Of a DNA stretch of 11,701 bases, positions 1 through 7,152 are shown piece by piece. Numbering within the stretch: the first letter of the stretch is position 1; each line of letters opens with the position of its first letter. Origin of the DNA: Prevotellaceae bacterium UBA1726 (lineage in GTDB: Bacteria > Bacteroidota > Bacteroidia > Bacteroidales > Bacteroidaceae); the NCBI GenBank assembly GCA_002316005.1, contig DCIM01000089.1, forward strand, positions 1,456 to 13,156, written 5' to 3'. The notes below the pieces were generated by a model. It was not told the DNA's origin, did not search any database, and saw nothing but the letters and a program-made list of their open reading frames with translations. A program made the position numbers and the translations under genes.

Positions 1-870
1 CTTGAGGAGGGCGAGGACGCCACGGTCGCCACAGAGATGGGCGGCACCGACAGCAAAGAGGGTGGAATGCTCGGACATGACAGACGGCATCAGACTAACC
101 CAGTTGGCGTTGCGGTCGTAGACAAGGGTATTCTCCTCCTCTGGAGTGGCGTCGCAAGAGTTGCCCATTTTCATGTTGAAGACTTCGTTGATCTTGTCCA
201 AGTCCTGTGCATAATAAGCCTTGACGACCTCATCGGCCATGAGGTCGTTGAACTCCTCGTTGTCGATGAGACACATAAGAGCCTTCACCTGATCGGCAAT
301 AGGTTTGTCGAAGAGGGTGTGAGCCTGGAAATAGACACTCTCGAAACCACCGGCTGGTTTGCCCATCTTGATGGCTTCGGTCTGGAAATAGCTGTCAATG
401 CCATTCTGCACATTGAACTGGCCACCGCTTTTCTTGAGGAACTTAAGCAGTGAGAGTGTGTTCTCGAGAGATGCAGGCGACATCTTGCCCATCTGACCAA
501 AGACGAGAGGATTGCTGAGTTTCATGCCCATAGCACTCTCGAAATAAGTATCGAGTTTTGCGAACTGTTCTTCAGAAAGCACATCCTTGAGAGTCTGTCC
601 TTTAGGGAGCATCATACACTCCTGAAGAACAGCAACGCTATCAGGCATCATTGCATCGGCCATTGGCACCTCGCCATAGACCTGTTCGACACTGTTGAGG
701 ACCTCTCTGGCACCAGGAATCTGATCAACGAAGCTGGCATCAGCAAGATGATAAGTGCCAACGATATAGGAATCCTTCTGAAGGCCATTGCCGGAGATGC
801 GATAGAGGATTTGTGCAGAAGCCGGAAACACTGTTGCCGCAAGCACGAAAAGGGAAAGGAGTTTCTTCAT
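1..870 (-). CDS. TraB/GumN family secreted protein (3' end outside window)
   Basis: The minus-strand frame is open from the ATG at 870 down to base 1 with no stop, giving 290 residues of a protein cut by the window edge. Residues 1-20 look like a signal peptide (MKKLLSLFVLAATVFPASA, cleavage after ASA or AQ), so the product is exported. The family's hallmarks are visible: GTYH at 38-41, a GEVP acidic segment near 66-69, NGIDSYF at 156-162, GGFES at 174-178, and the C-terminal VGAAHLCGDRGVLALL block at 274-289. TraB/GumN proteins belong to a superfamily with the Tiki metalloproteases and erythromycin esterase-like enzymes. His41 and His278 sit in the two conserved histidine motifs, which suggests a metal-dependent hydrolase, but no substrate is established for bacterial members. 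The gene is transcribed divergently from susC. Only the last few residues and the stop should be missing. The family call is confident; the function is not known. Confidence 0.85.
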   Translation of the reverse strand, partial: MKKLLSLFVLAATVFPASAQILYRISGNGLQKDSYIVGTYHLADASFVDQIPGAREVLNSVEQVYGEVPMADAMMPDSVAVLQECMMLPKGQTLKDVLSEEQFAKLDTYFESAMGMKLSNPLVFGQMGKMSPASLENTLSLLKFLKKSGGQFNVQNGIDSYFQTEAIKMGKPAGGFESVYFQAHTLFDKPIADQVKALMCLIDNEEFNDLMADEVVKAYYAQDLDKINEVFNMKMGNSCDATPEEENTLVYDRNANWVSLMPSVMSEHSTLFAVGAAHLCGDRGVLALLK

Positions 871-895
871 AATAATGTTTTAATTAGTTTTGGTG

Positions 896-930
896 CAAAG
901 ATAATATAAATAATTGAATAAAACATCAAA
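896..930 (-). promoter_or_regulatory. Probable promoter of the TraB/GumN gene
   Basis: On the minus strand a perfect Bacteroidetes -7 element TATCTTTG (plus-strand bases 896-903) is preceded by TTTG (927-930). The spacer is 23 bases, a little longer than the usual 19-21. Transcription would start near 888-890, leaving a short AT-rich leader of about 20 bases before the ATG at 870. The -7 box is convincing; the -33 box is only plausible. Confidence 0.55.
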
Positions 931-1071
931 ACACCAAAGAAACAGGAATTACAAACACTAACAAACTCTAAGATAAAAGATGATAAATAAGTGAAAGTGA
1001 AACTGAAAAAACCACAAAAGCAACCAAAAAGTAACAAAAACCATCGTATCAAGTTTCAATTTATCATTCCC

Positions 1072-1113
1072 ACTTTCGTTTATGTTACATCTACTTTCAC
1101 AAATGTTACATCC
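1072..1113 (+). repeat. Tandem 21-bp repeat upstream of susC, possible activator site
   Basis: Two directly abutting 21-bp units, 1072-1092 and 1093-1113, match at 16 of 21 positions. Each starts with ACTTTC and ends with ATGTTACATC, whose core ATGT-T-ACAT is itself a palindrome. The second unit's ACTTTCAC (1093-1100) also occurs inverted at 991-998. The repeats end about 19 bases upstream of the likely -33 box of susC, where a dimeric activator would bind on the same face of the helix in both units. The rest of the 355-base gap (871-1225) is AT-rich and shows only the two divergent promoters. Confidence 0.5.
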
Positions 1114-1131
1114 GGTGTTATTTCTATTAAT

Positions 1132-1166
1132 TTTGAATAAAAATGAATTATTTTTTTATATTTTTG
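1132..1166 (+). promoter_or_regulatory. Probable promoter of the susC-susD operon
   Basis: The -7 element TATTTTTG (1159-1166) fits the Bacteroidetes consensus TAnnTTTG, with TTTG at 1132-1135 as the -33 element and a 23-base spacer. A start near 1172 would give a leader of roughly 54 bases. The sequence just before the ATG at 1226 is A-rich with no Shine-Dalgarno motif, as is normal in this phylum. Confidence 0.55.
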
Positions 1167-1225
1167 CGATGGGAAGAATTCTCAATTTTTAATCTATAAA
1201 TATAATTAACTAAAAAAAGACCTTT

Positions 1226-4200
1226 ATGAATCGAAAGATCAGAAGAATTAGTCTTGTGTTGGGCCTTTGCTCCGTAATGGTGCTTGGCTACACACCACAG
1301 GCTATGGCTGCTAAATCTACAGCAGCTGCTGCTCAACAGCAGGCAAAACGAGTTAAGGGTAGTGTCTATGACTCAATGGGTCCTATTATGGGCGCAACAG
1401 TTATGGAAAAGGGAACAAACAATGGTGCCATCACAGATGTTGACGGTAACTTTGTTATCAAACTCAACGATCCAAATGCGACACTTGTTGTCAGCTATTT
1501 GGGCTATGTGACACAGGAAATCAAGGTTGGCGGAAAATCAGAAGTTTTCGTTTCTCTTGAGAGCGAAGACCGCAACTTGAACGAGGTTGTCGTTATCGGT
1601 TACGGTACACAGCGTAAAGAGGCAGTGACTGGTTCAGTAGCTTCAGTAAAGGGAGAGTCGCTTCGCGAGGTTCCAGGTGCAGACATCACTCAGGCACTCC
1701 AGGGTCGTATTGCAGGTGTGCAGATGATGCAGACATCTTCAAAGCCAGGTGCTTCGATGCAGATTCGTATCCGTGGTCAGCGCTCGCTCACAGCAAGTAA
1801 CGACCCACTGATCGTGCTCGACGGTATTCCATTCGCAGGTTCACTGAACGATATTGATCCAGCCAGCATCAAGTCGATGGATATCCTCAAGGATGCATCA
1901 GCAACAGCTATCTACGGTTCGCGTGGTGCAAACGGTGTGATCATGATTACCACAAACAAGGGTACAAAGGAGATGGCACCTATCGTAAAATATAATATGT
2001 ACGTAGGCGCGAAGACAAACTTCTCAGACTATCCAATGATGAACGGTGATGAGCTTGCAGAACTCCGTAAGGTTGCAGGAAAGGGCTACGATATGCTCAC
2101 ATCCGACGAGAAGGCAGGTATGAACACTAACTGGCAGGACCTCTTCTTCAAGACCGGTTTCACAACAAATCAGGATGTAAGCGTTGCTGGTGGTGGTTCA
2201 AGCACCAACTACAACTTCGGTGTTTCTTATCTGAAGGATGAAGCAACAATCCCTACACAGAACTTCAACCGTTATGCATTCCATGCAGCTATCGATCAGG
2301 AGATTGGTCGTTATGTAAAGGTTGGATTCGCTTCGAACACCAACTACAGCGTCACAAACAATGCTAACCTCGGTCTTTATACTATCCTGAGTGCTTCTCC
2401 ACTCGTTGATCCTTACAATGAGGACGGTTCGCTCAAGTCGGTTGCAGCAAACAACGCAACAGATAAGATGTGGGTTACAACACGCGAGCGCATCGAGAAC
2501 CTTGGCGATTCATACAAGGATCAGACAACAGCACTCGGTACATACAATAACTTCTACGGTGAGGTTAAGGCTCCATTCCTTGATGGTTTGAAGTATCGCA
2601 TCAACCTCGGTCTCAACTACCGTCACAACAAGTATGGTTCATACACAGGTACAGGTATCTTCTCTGATACTGCTACAAACCCATCAAGTGCTGCAAACAA
2701 CAATGCAACAACATGGAACTGGGCAGTAGAGCACTTGGTATCATACGACAAGACATTCGGTGATCATACAATCAATGCTGTAGCACTCTATTCAGCAGAG
2801 AAGACCCACTACGACGCACAGTCAATGAGTGGTACAAAGATTCCTAACGACCAGTTCCTCTGGTACAACATCGGTCAGGCAGAGTCGACAACAATCAACC
2901 CAGCAAACCAGGGCTACTATGAGTGTGGTCTCACCTCTATCATGGGTCGTATCATGTACAGCTATCAGGACAAGTACATGGCAAGCGTAACAGTTCGTCG
3001 CGACGGTTCTTCACGCCTTGCTAAGGGTCATCAGTATCACACATATCCAGCTGTTTCACTTGGTTGGAACATTGCAAAGGAAAGCTTCATGGAGAATGTG
3101 AAGTGGGTAGACAACCTCAAGTTGCGTCTCGGTTATGGTCAGACATCTAACCAGTCTGTAAATCCTTACGCTACACTCGGTCTCCTCTCAAGTACAGCTT
3201 ACAACTACGGTTCAACAGGCTATACAACAGGTTACTATGTATCAAGTCTTCCAAACCAGGAACTTGGTTGGGAGTACTCACAGACATACAATGTAGGTCT
3301 TGACTTCTCATTCCTCAACGGTCGTATCTATGGTACAGCAGAGTACTACATCCAGAAGACCAACGACCTTCTTATGTCTGTATCGCTTCCATCTACAGCA
3401 GGTGTAAGCAGCTATACAGCAAATGTTGGTAAGACACAGAACAAGGGTTTCGAGCTTTCACTCAATGGTATCATCCTTGACAACAAGGACGGTTGGACAG
3501 TTGAGGCAGGTCTTAACTGGTACACCAACAAGAATAAGATCGTTGAACTCGCAGACGGTTCCGACCGCGACGAGGGTAACGGATGGTTCGTTGGCAAGTC
3601 AATCAACTCTATCTACGACTACGAGAAGATCGGTATCTGGCAGACAAGCGAAGAGGAGACTCGTCAGATCATGGAGCCAGGTGGCAACGCAGGTATGATC
3701 AAGGTGAAGGGTGGTTACTACACTCAGGAAGAAGCTGATGCTGGTGCTATTCCAGAAGGCAAGAAGGTAGGTGACATGCGTGCTATCAACGCTTATGACC
3801 GTCAGGTTATCGAGCTTGACCCAGCATGGGAAGGCGGTTTCAACTTCCGCGTAGCTTACAAGAACTTCGACCTCTCAGCAGTTACAAGCTTCCGTCATGG
3901 TGGTAAGCTCATCTCTACACTCTACGGTTCTGCTAGTTACCTCAACATGCTTTCAGGTCGTCGTAACAACGTGAAGGTGGACTACTGGACAGAGAGCAAC
4001 CCAACAAATGCTTATCCAAACCCAGCAGGTATCCAGAGCGGTGATAACCCTAAGTATGGCAACTCGCTTGCACTCTTCTCAGGTTCTTACTTCAAGTTCC
4101 GTACAATCACTCTCGGTTACAACTTCGCAGGTCAGTGGATGAAGACTGCAGGCATCAAGGCACTCCGTGTTTATGCTACAGTAACAAACCCATTCGTACT

Positions 4201-4360
4201 GTTCTCACCATACACCAACGAGACAGGTCTTGACCCAGAGACAAACTCACGCGGTAACGAAAACCAGGCAGTAGGCAGCTACAACTCACGCATCCTCGTT
4301 GTAGGTTACAACACTCCTACAACACGTAACTACCTCCTCGGTTTGAATGTTACATTCTAA
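1226..4360 (+). CDS. SusC/RagA family TonB-dependent outer-membrane transporter
   Basis: This 1044-residue protein has the full SusC architecture. A signal peptide covers residues 1-28 (cleavage after QAMA). A carboxypeptidase-D-regulatory-like beta-sandwich spans about 43-112 (VKGSVYDSMG to VFVSLES). The SusC signature NEVVVIGYGTQRK lies at 119-131. The plug domain runs about 132-248, including LQGRIAGVQ, RIRGQRS, PLIVLDGIPF and the GSRGANGVIMITT segment. A 22-strand-type barrel follows and ends in LNVTF with the terminal phenylalanine expected for BAM insertion. It would form the TonB-powered channel for oligomers captured by its SusD partner, whose gene begins 52 bases downstream. The start is supported by the signal peptide. 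Codons beyond about residue 130 look strongly biased (CGT, AAC, TAC, ACA), consistent with high expression; this was judged by eye, not computed. The substrate cannot be inferred, because no degradative gene adjoins it. Confidence 0.96.
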   Translation: MNRKIRRISLVLGLCSVMVLGYTPQAMAAKSTAAAAQQQAKRVKGSVYDSMGPIMGATVMEKGTNNGAITDVDGNFVIKLNDPNATLVVSYLGYVTQEIKVGGKSEVFVSLESEDRNLNEVVVIGYGTQRKEAVTGSVASVKGESLREVPGADITQALQGRIAGVQMMQTSSKPGASMQIRIRGQRSLTASNDPLIVLDGIPFAGSLNDIDPASIKSMDILKDASATAIYGSRGANGVIMITTNKGTKEMAPIVKYNMYVGAKTNFSDYPMMNGDELAELRKVAGKGYDMLTSDEKAGMNTNWQDLFFKTGFTTNQDVSVAGGGSSTNYNFGVSYLKDEATIPTQNFNRYAFHAAIDQEIGRYVKVGFASNTNYSVTNNANLGLYTILSASPLVDPYNEDGSLKSVAANNATDKMWVTTRERIENLGDSYKDQTTALGTYNNFYGEVKAPFLDGLKYRINLGLNYRHNKYGSYTGTGIFSDTATNPSSAANNNATTWNWAVEHLVSYDKTFGDHTINAVALYSAEKTHYDAQSMSGTKIPNDQFLWYNIGQAESTTINPANQGYYECGLTSIMGRIMYSYQDKYMASVTVRRDGSSRLAKGHQYHTYPAVSLGWNIAKESFMENVKWVDNLKLRLGYGQTSNQSVNPYATLGLLSSTAYNYGSTGYTTGYYVSSLPNQELGWEYSQTYNVGLDFSFLNGRIYGTAEYYIQKTNDLLMSVSLPSTAGVSSYTANVGKTQNKGFELSLNGIILDNKDGWTVEAGLNWYTNKNKIVELADGSDRDEGNGWFVGKSINSIYDYEKIGIWQTSEEETRQIMEPGGNAGMIKVKGGYYTQEEADAGAIPEGKKVGDMRAINAYDRQVIELDPAWEGGFNFRVAYKNFDLSAVTSFRHGGKLISTLYGSASYLNMLSGRRNNVKVDYWTESNPTNAYPNPAGIQSGDNPKYGNSLALFSGSYFKFRTITLGYNFAGQWMKTAGIKALRVYATVTNPFVLFSPYTNETGLDPETNSRGNENQAVGSYNSRILVVGYNTPTTRNYLLGLNVTF

Positions 4361-4412
4361 GGTTTAGTAATAGAAACAAATAACTATTATCATTTCTAAA
4401 TTCGTAAACAAT

Positions 4413-6332
4413 ATGAAATCAAAGATATATATTGCAGGAGCAGCCTTAGTTATGAGTCTTGGATTCTGTGCTTGCTCTGACGTTCTGGAGGAGACACCTC
4501 GTGCCACTTTCACCCCAGAATACTTCAAAACAGAAAATGGTGTAAAGGGTGGTGTGACAGCTCTCTATGCACACCTTCGTAACACATGGGGTCAGGGTTA
4601 CTACTTCAACTCGCTCGAGACCGGTACTGACGAATATACATACGGACAGTCGGCAGACGAAAACTTCAAGTGCCTTGACATGACTCCAGAAGTATCGCTC
4701 ACAAAGCCAGACAACTGTCGTTCAGACGCTCTCTGGGGCAATGCTTTCTCAGATATCAACACAGCTTCAGGCGTTATCGAGAACGGTACAGCAGCAGGCA
4801 TTGACGCTGCACTCCTCGCAGAGGCTTACTTCTTCCGTGCATTCAACTACTTCGAACTTGTACAGACCTTCGGTGGTGTGCCACTCGATCTTGGTGCTGG
4901 TGAGTTGAAGTTCAACACTTCTCCTGTTCGTACATCAAAGCGTAACACAGTTCCTGAGGTTTATACAGCTATCTTCTCTGACTTTGAGAAGGCACTTGCC
5001 GATCTTCCTGCAACAGGTCGTGTGACAGGTGGTGTGACAAAGACAGCAGCTCGTCTGTTCCTTGCTAAGGCTTACCTTACTTATGGCTGGTGGCTTGAGA
5101 ACCCTAACGGTATTGCTACTTATCCAGAGTGTACACGCAACTCAGGCGAAGCTAAGTCTTACTTCCAGAAGGCTTACGATACAGCAATAGCAGCAATCAA
5201 CGACCCAGGTCCTTTCGGCCTTCAGGAGGCTTTCACAGACGTATTCTTCGGTCCTAACGACCGCAACAGCGAAATCGTGCTCTATGCTGACCACACTGCT
5301 CAGGACGAGTACTACAATGGTGGCGTAGGTTACGGCTACGGCTCAGGTGGTGCACCTGATAACTTCGCACACTGGATGAACCGTTGGAACTATACTCTCT
5401 TCGGTGCTTGCCTTCAGCGTACTGCTTACCAGGGCTACGACCGTCCTTGGACTCGTATGGCTACTCCATGTGAGGTTCCTGCAATGTTCACCGACCAGGA
5501 TATTGACGCTCGCTTTGAAGGTACTTTCGTAACTTCATTCCGCGTAAACTGGGAGTGTGTTGCTGCCAACAAAGGCAAGGAATGGACAAATGCTAACGGC
5601 ATTAATATCAAGCAGGGCGATATCGCTCTCAAGTTCACAGGTGTAAACGATCCTGATGTTGTTTACAATGGCAAGGCAAATCCTTGTGCAGCTGGTACTC
5701 TTGATGGTGAATCTGCTTACATCATTACTCCTGACCACCTCAGCCGTCGTGCATACCTCAATGTATGGAAGAACGGATATTACAACGAGACAACATGGGG
5801 CGATGGCACTGCAGGTATGCCTAACGGTGCAAACCCTCGTCCAGCAAACATCGCTCGTTTCGCAGAGCTCTACTTCATCGCTGCTGAAGCTGCTGTGAAG
5901 GGTGCAAATGCTACAAGTCTCTCAGCATACGACTGTATGGTAAAGATTCGTGAGCGTGCTGGTAAATGGCGTCTTGCAGCTTTCGCTAACAAGGATATGG
6001 ACGCAAAGGTTGACGCACCTCTCTACGCTGACCACAGCGCTGACATGAAGGCAGCTACTCCACAGAACATCACTATCGACTACATCCTCGATGAGCGTTT
6101 CCGCGAGTTCTTCGGTGAGGGTCTTCGCTGGTGGGATCTCGTTCGTACACAGACTTGGGAGGCACGCGCTAAGACTTACTCTATCGCAGGCAACGAGTTC
6201 GGCGATCCTGTAAAGACTTACACTCGTACTATTCCTTCGCACTACTACCTCCGCCCAATCCCACAGGGTCAGGTAGATGCTCTCCAGATGGAAGACGCAG
6301 AGAAGTCTGCATTCCAGAACCCTGGTTACTAA
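4413..6332 (+). CDS. SusD/RagB family surface substrate-binding lipoprotein
   Basis: A 639-residue SusD homologue that caps the SusC barrel and binds substrate at the cell surface. The N terminus is a lipoprotein signal. Of the two cysteines at 19 and 21, Cys21 (followed by SDVLEETP) is the likely lipidated one, since CSD-x-LE is common in SusD proteins and the residue before Cys19 is Phe. SusD landmarks are visible: the TPR-type helix with AYFFRAFNYFELV and GGVPL (138-158), TAARLFLAKAYL (211-222), the FAELYFIAAEAA helix (483-494), ILDERFREFFGEGLRWWDL (558-576), and the C-terminal YYLRPIPQGQ followed by FQNPGY (611-639). It is slightly longer than a typical SusD (about 500-600 residues). It shares an operon with the upstream susC; the 52-base gap holds no clear promoter. 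A terminator follows 38 bases after the stop. The ligand is unknown. Confidence 0.95.
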   Translation: MKSKIYIAGAALVMSLGFCACSDVLEETPRATFTPEYFKTENGVKGGVTALYAHLRNTWGQGYYFNSLETGTDEYTYGQSADENFKCLDMTPEVSLTKPDNCRSDALWGNAFSDINTASGVIENGTAAGIDAALLAEAYFFRAFNYFELVQTFGGVPLDLGAGELKFNTSPVRTSKRNTVPEVYTAIFSDFEKALADLPATGRVTGGVTKTAARLFLAKAYLTYGWWLENPNGIATYPECTRNSGEAKSYFQKAYDTAIAAINDPGPFGLQEAFTDVFFGPNDRNSEIVLYADHTAQDEYYNGGVGYGYGSGGAPDNFAHWMNRWNYTLFGACLQRTAYQGYDRPWTRMATPCEVPAMFTDQDIDARFEGTFVTSFRVNWECVAANKGKEWTNANGINIKQGDIALKFTGVNDPDVVYNGKANPCAAGTLDGESAYIITPDHLSRRAYLNVWKNGYYNETTWGDGTAGMPNGANPRPANIARFAELYFIAAEAAVKGANATSLSAYDCMVKIRERAGKWRLAAFANKDMDAKVDAPLYADHSADMKAATPQNITIDYILDERFREFFGEGLRWWDLVRTQTWEARAKTYSIAGNEFGDPVKTYTRTIPSHYYLRPIPQGQVDALQMEDAEKSAFQNPGY

Positions 6333-6370
6333 AAACACAATCGGATAATAATTATCCCTAAATAAAAAGA

Positions 6371-6405
6371 GGGACCGGACGACAATTCGTTCGGTTCCTT
6401 TTTTT
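6371..6405 (+). terminator. Intrinsic terminator of the susCD operon
   Basis: An 11-bp stem (6371-6381 with 6388-6398, all paired including two G-U pairs) closes a 6-base loop ACAATT and is followed by seven T residues (6399-6405). A preceding A-rich tract could extend the stem. It ends the susCD transcript cleanly. Confidence 0.9.
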
Positions 6406-6436
6406 ATCATACCCCCTAAAAGCAAATCGCTTGCGG

Positions 6437-6536
6437 ACATTTCATTGAAATGAGGTGCTCATTTCAGTGGAATGAAGTCCACTCCACATAGCAGAGACAA
6501 GGTCATTTCAGTGGAATGAGGAGTGACTGATAGTCA
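6437..6536. repeat. Cluster of phased palindromic 17-mers
   Basis: Three related palindromes lie at 6437-6453, 6459-6475 and 6503-6519. The first holds a perfect CATTTCA-T-TGAAATG. The other two share TCATTTCAGTGGAATGA exactly. Their centres are 22 and 44 bases apart, multiples of about two helical turns. Further dyads surround them: GCAA/TTGC at 6422-6434, AGTCCACTCC (6476-6485) against GGAGTGACT (6520-6528), and TGACT-GAT-AGTCA at 6524-6536. The cluster lies between the susCD terminator and the rpmE2 promoter. It may be a dispersed REP-like element or an operator array. Apart from this cluster and the rpmE2 promoter and leader, nothing else was recognised between 6406 and 6753. Confidence 0.6.
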
Positions 6537-6633
6537 AGGGCAATATTGTGCGGCAGACAATGAGAAGATATGAAGAAAATCCGGGGGCAAAAGTCAAAAA
6601 ATGAGGGAATTGTGTAAATATTCGCGAAAAAAC

Positions 6634-6664
6634 TTTGCCAAACCGGAAAAATGTTGTACCTTTG
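6634..6664 (+). promoter_or_regulatory. Promoter of rpmE2
   Basis: TTTG (6634-6637), an exact 19-base spacer, then TACCTTTG (6657-6664) reproduces the Bacteroidetes housekeeping sigma-factor consensus. Transcription would start near 6671, giving a leader of about 80 bases, which is long for such a small gene. Confidence 0.85.
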
Positions 6665-6681
6665 CATTCGCTTTTCATGTA

Positions 6682-6712
6682 AGCACCCATTGTGGGGTTT
6701 TGTGAGGGCGCT
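6682..6712 (+). promoter_or_regulatory. Structured 5' leader of rpmE2, possible L31 autoregulation site
   Basis: In the leader, AGCACCC (6682-6688) can pair with GGGCGCT (6706-6712) with one mismatch. The ACCC at 6685-6688 can instead pair with GGGT at 6695-6698, so two exclusive folds are possible. Several bacterial groups control L31 genes through leader RNAs bound by the protein; this leader has the right position, but the fold is small and unproven. Confidence 0.3.
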
Positions 6713-6753
6713 GAAAAATAGATTATTATTCACATATTAAATATAACATTAAA

Positions 6754-7008
6754 ATGAAAAAAGGTATTCACCCAGAAAACTATCGTCCCGTCGTATTCAA
6801 GGATATGTCCAACGGCGATATGTTCCTCTCAAAGTCTACATGCAAGAGTAATGAGACAGTAGAATTTGAAGGCGAGACTTATCCAGTAGTAAAGATTGAA
6901 ATCTCTAACACCTCTCACCCATTCTATACAGGTAAGAGCAAGTTGGTTGATACAGCAGGTCGCGTTGACCGCTTCATGAGCCGCTACGGTAACCTCAATA
7001 AGAAGTAA
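6754..7008 (+). CDS. rpmE2: 50S ribosomal protein L31 type B
   Basis: An 84-residue protein with the features of L31: an N-terminal MKKGIHPENYRPVVFKD, the SHPFYTGKSKLVDT block (54-67) and the C-terminal GRVDRFMSRYGNLNKK. L31 sits in the large subunit and contributes to the bridge to the 30S head. This is the type B form: it lacks the CxxC zinc site of type A and has a single cysteine (Cys30), and its length of about 84 residues is also typical of type B. Type B forms are made constitutively in some phyla and under zinc limitation in others. No Zur-like site was identified here, and the strong standard promoter suggests constitutive expression. The start codon is the first ATG after the A/T-rich leader and gives the conserved N terminus. 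Confidence 0.96.
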   Translation: MKKGIHPENYRPVVFKDMSNGDMFLSKSTCKSNETVEFEGETYPVVKIEISNTSHPFYTGKSKLVDTAGRVDRFMSRYGNLNKK

Positions 7009-7052
7009 GCCTTTTCAAATATATACACTCTATATAGACGAAATGACGCAAG

Positions 7053-7100
7053 AGTGCGTTCAAATGTAGTTGCATATGCATTTGAACGCACTTCTCTTTT
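7053..7100 (+). terminator. Terminator-like hairpin after rpmE2
   Basis: A perfect 14-bp stem (7053-7066 with 7079-7092) encloses a 12-base loop containing CATATG. It is followed by TCTCTTTT, a U-rich but interrupted tract. It lies 45 bases after the rpmE2 stop and probably ends or attenuates that transcript before trxB. Confidence 0.7.
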
Positions 7101-7113
7101 ATTATAAATGTAC

Positions 7114-7127
7114 GCGCGAGTGCGCGC
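7114..7127 (+). other. Short GC hairpin in the trxB leader
   Basis: GCGCG (7114-7118) pairs with CGCGC (7123-7127) around an AGTG loop, 25 bases before the trxB ATG. No convincing TAnnTTTG box was found between 7009 and 7152, so trxB may depend on read-through from rpmE2 or on an atypical promoter. Confidence 0.4.
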
Positions 7128-7152
7128 ATAAAGAAAAAACCTAAATAACAGA

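Noticed and set aside
37..453. Plus-strand open frame of 138 codons
   Set aside because: It is antisense to the TraB/GumN gene, whose minus-strand frame has a signal peptide and family motifs; the plus-strand translation shows no recognisable family.
4345..4357. Perfect palindrome GAATGTTACATTC, sharing ATGTTACAT with the repeats upstream of susC
   Set aside because: It encodes the NVTF C terminus common to SusC proteins, so the match to the upstream motif is probably chance.
4361..4412. Possible TAGAAA/TTTCTA hairpin between susC and susD
   Set aside because: A six-pair AT-only stem with a 16-base loop in AT-rich DNA is too weak to call a processing or attenuation site.
5922..6440. Minus-strand open frame of 172 codons
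   Set aside because: It runs through the susCD terminator and antisense to conserved SusD motifs, and its translation has no recognisable domain.
6437..6519. CRISPR-like array
   Set aside because: Only three short palindromic copies with unequal gaps (5 and 27 bases), no uniform spacers and no cas genes.
6503..6733. Minus-strand frames of 60-76 codons upstream of rpmE2
   Set aside because: They overlap the rpmE2 promoter, its leader and the palindrome cluster and have no family features.
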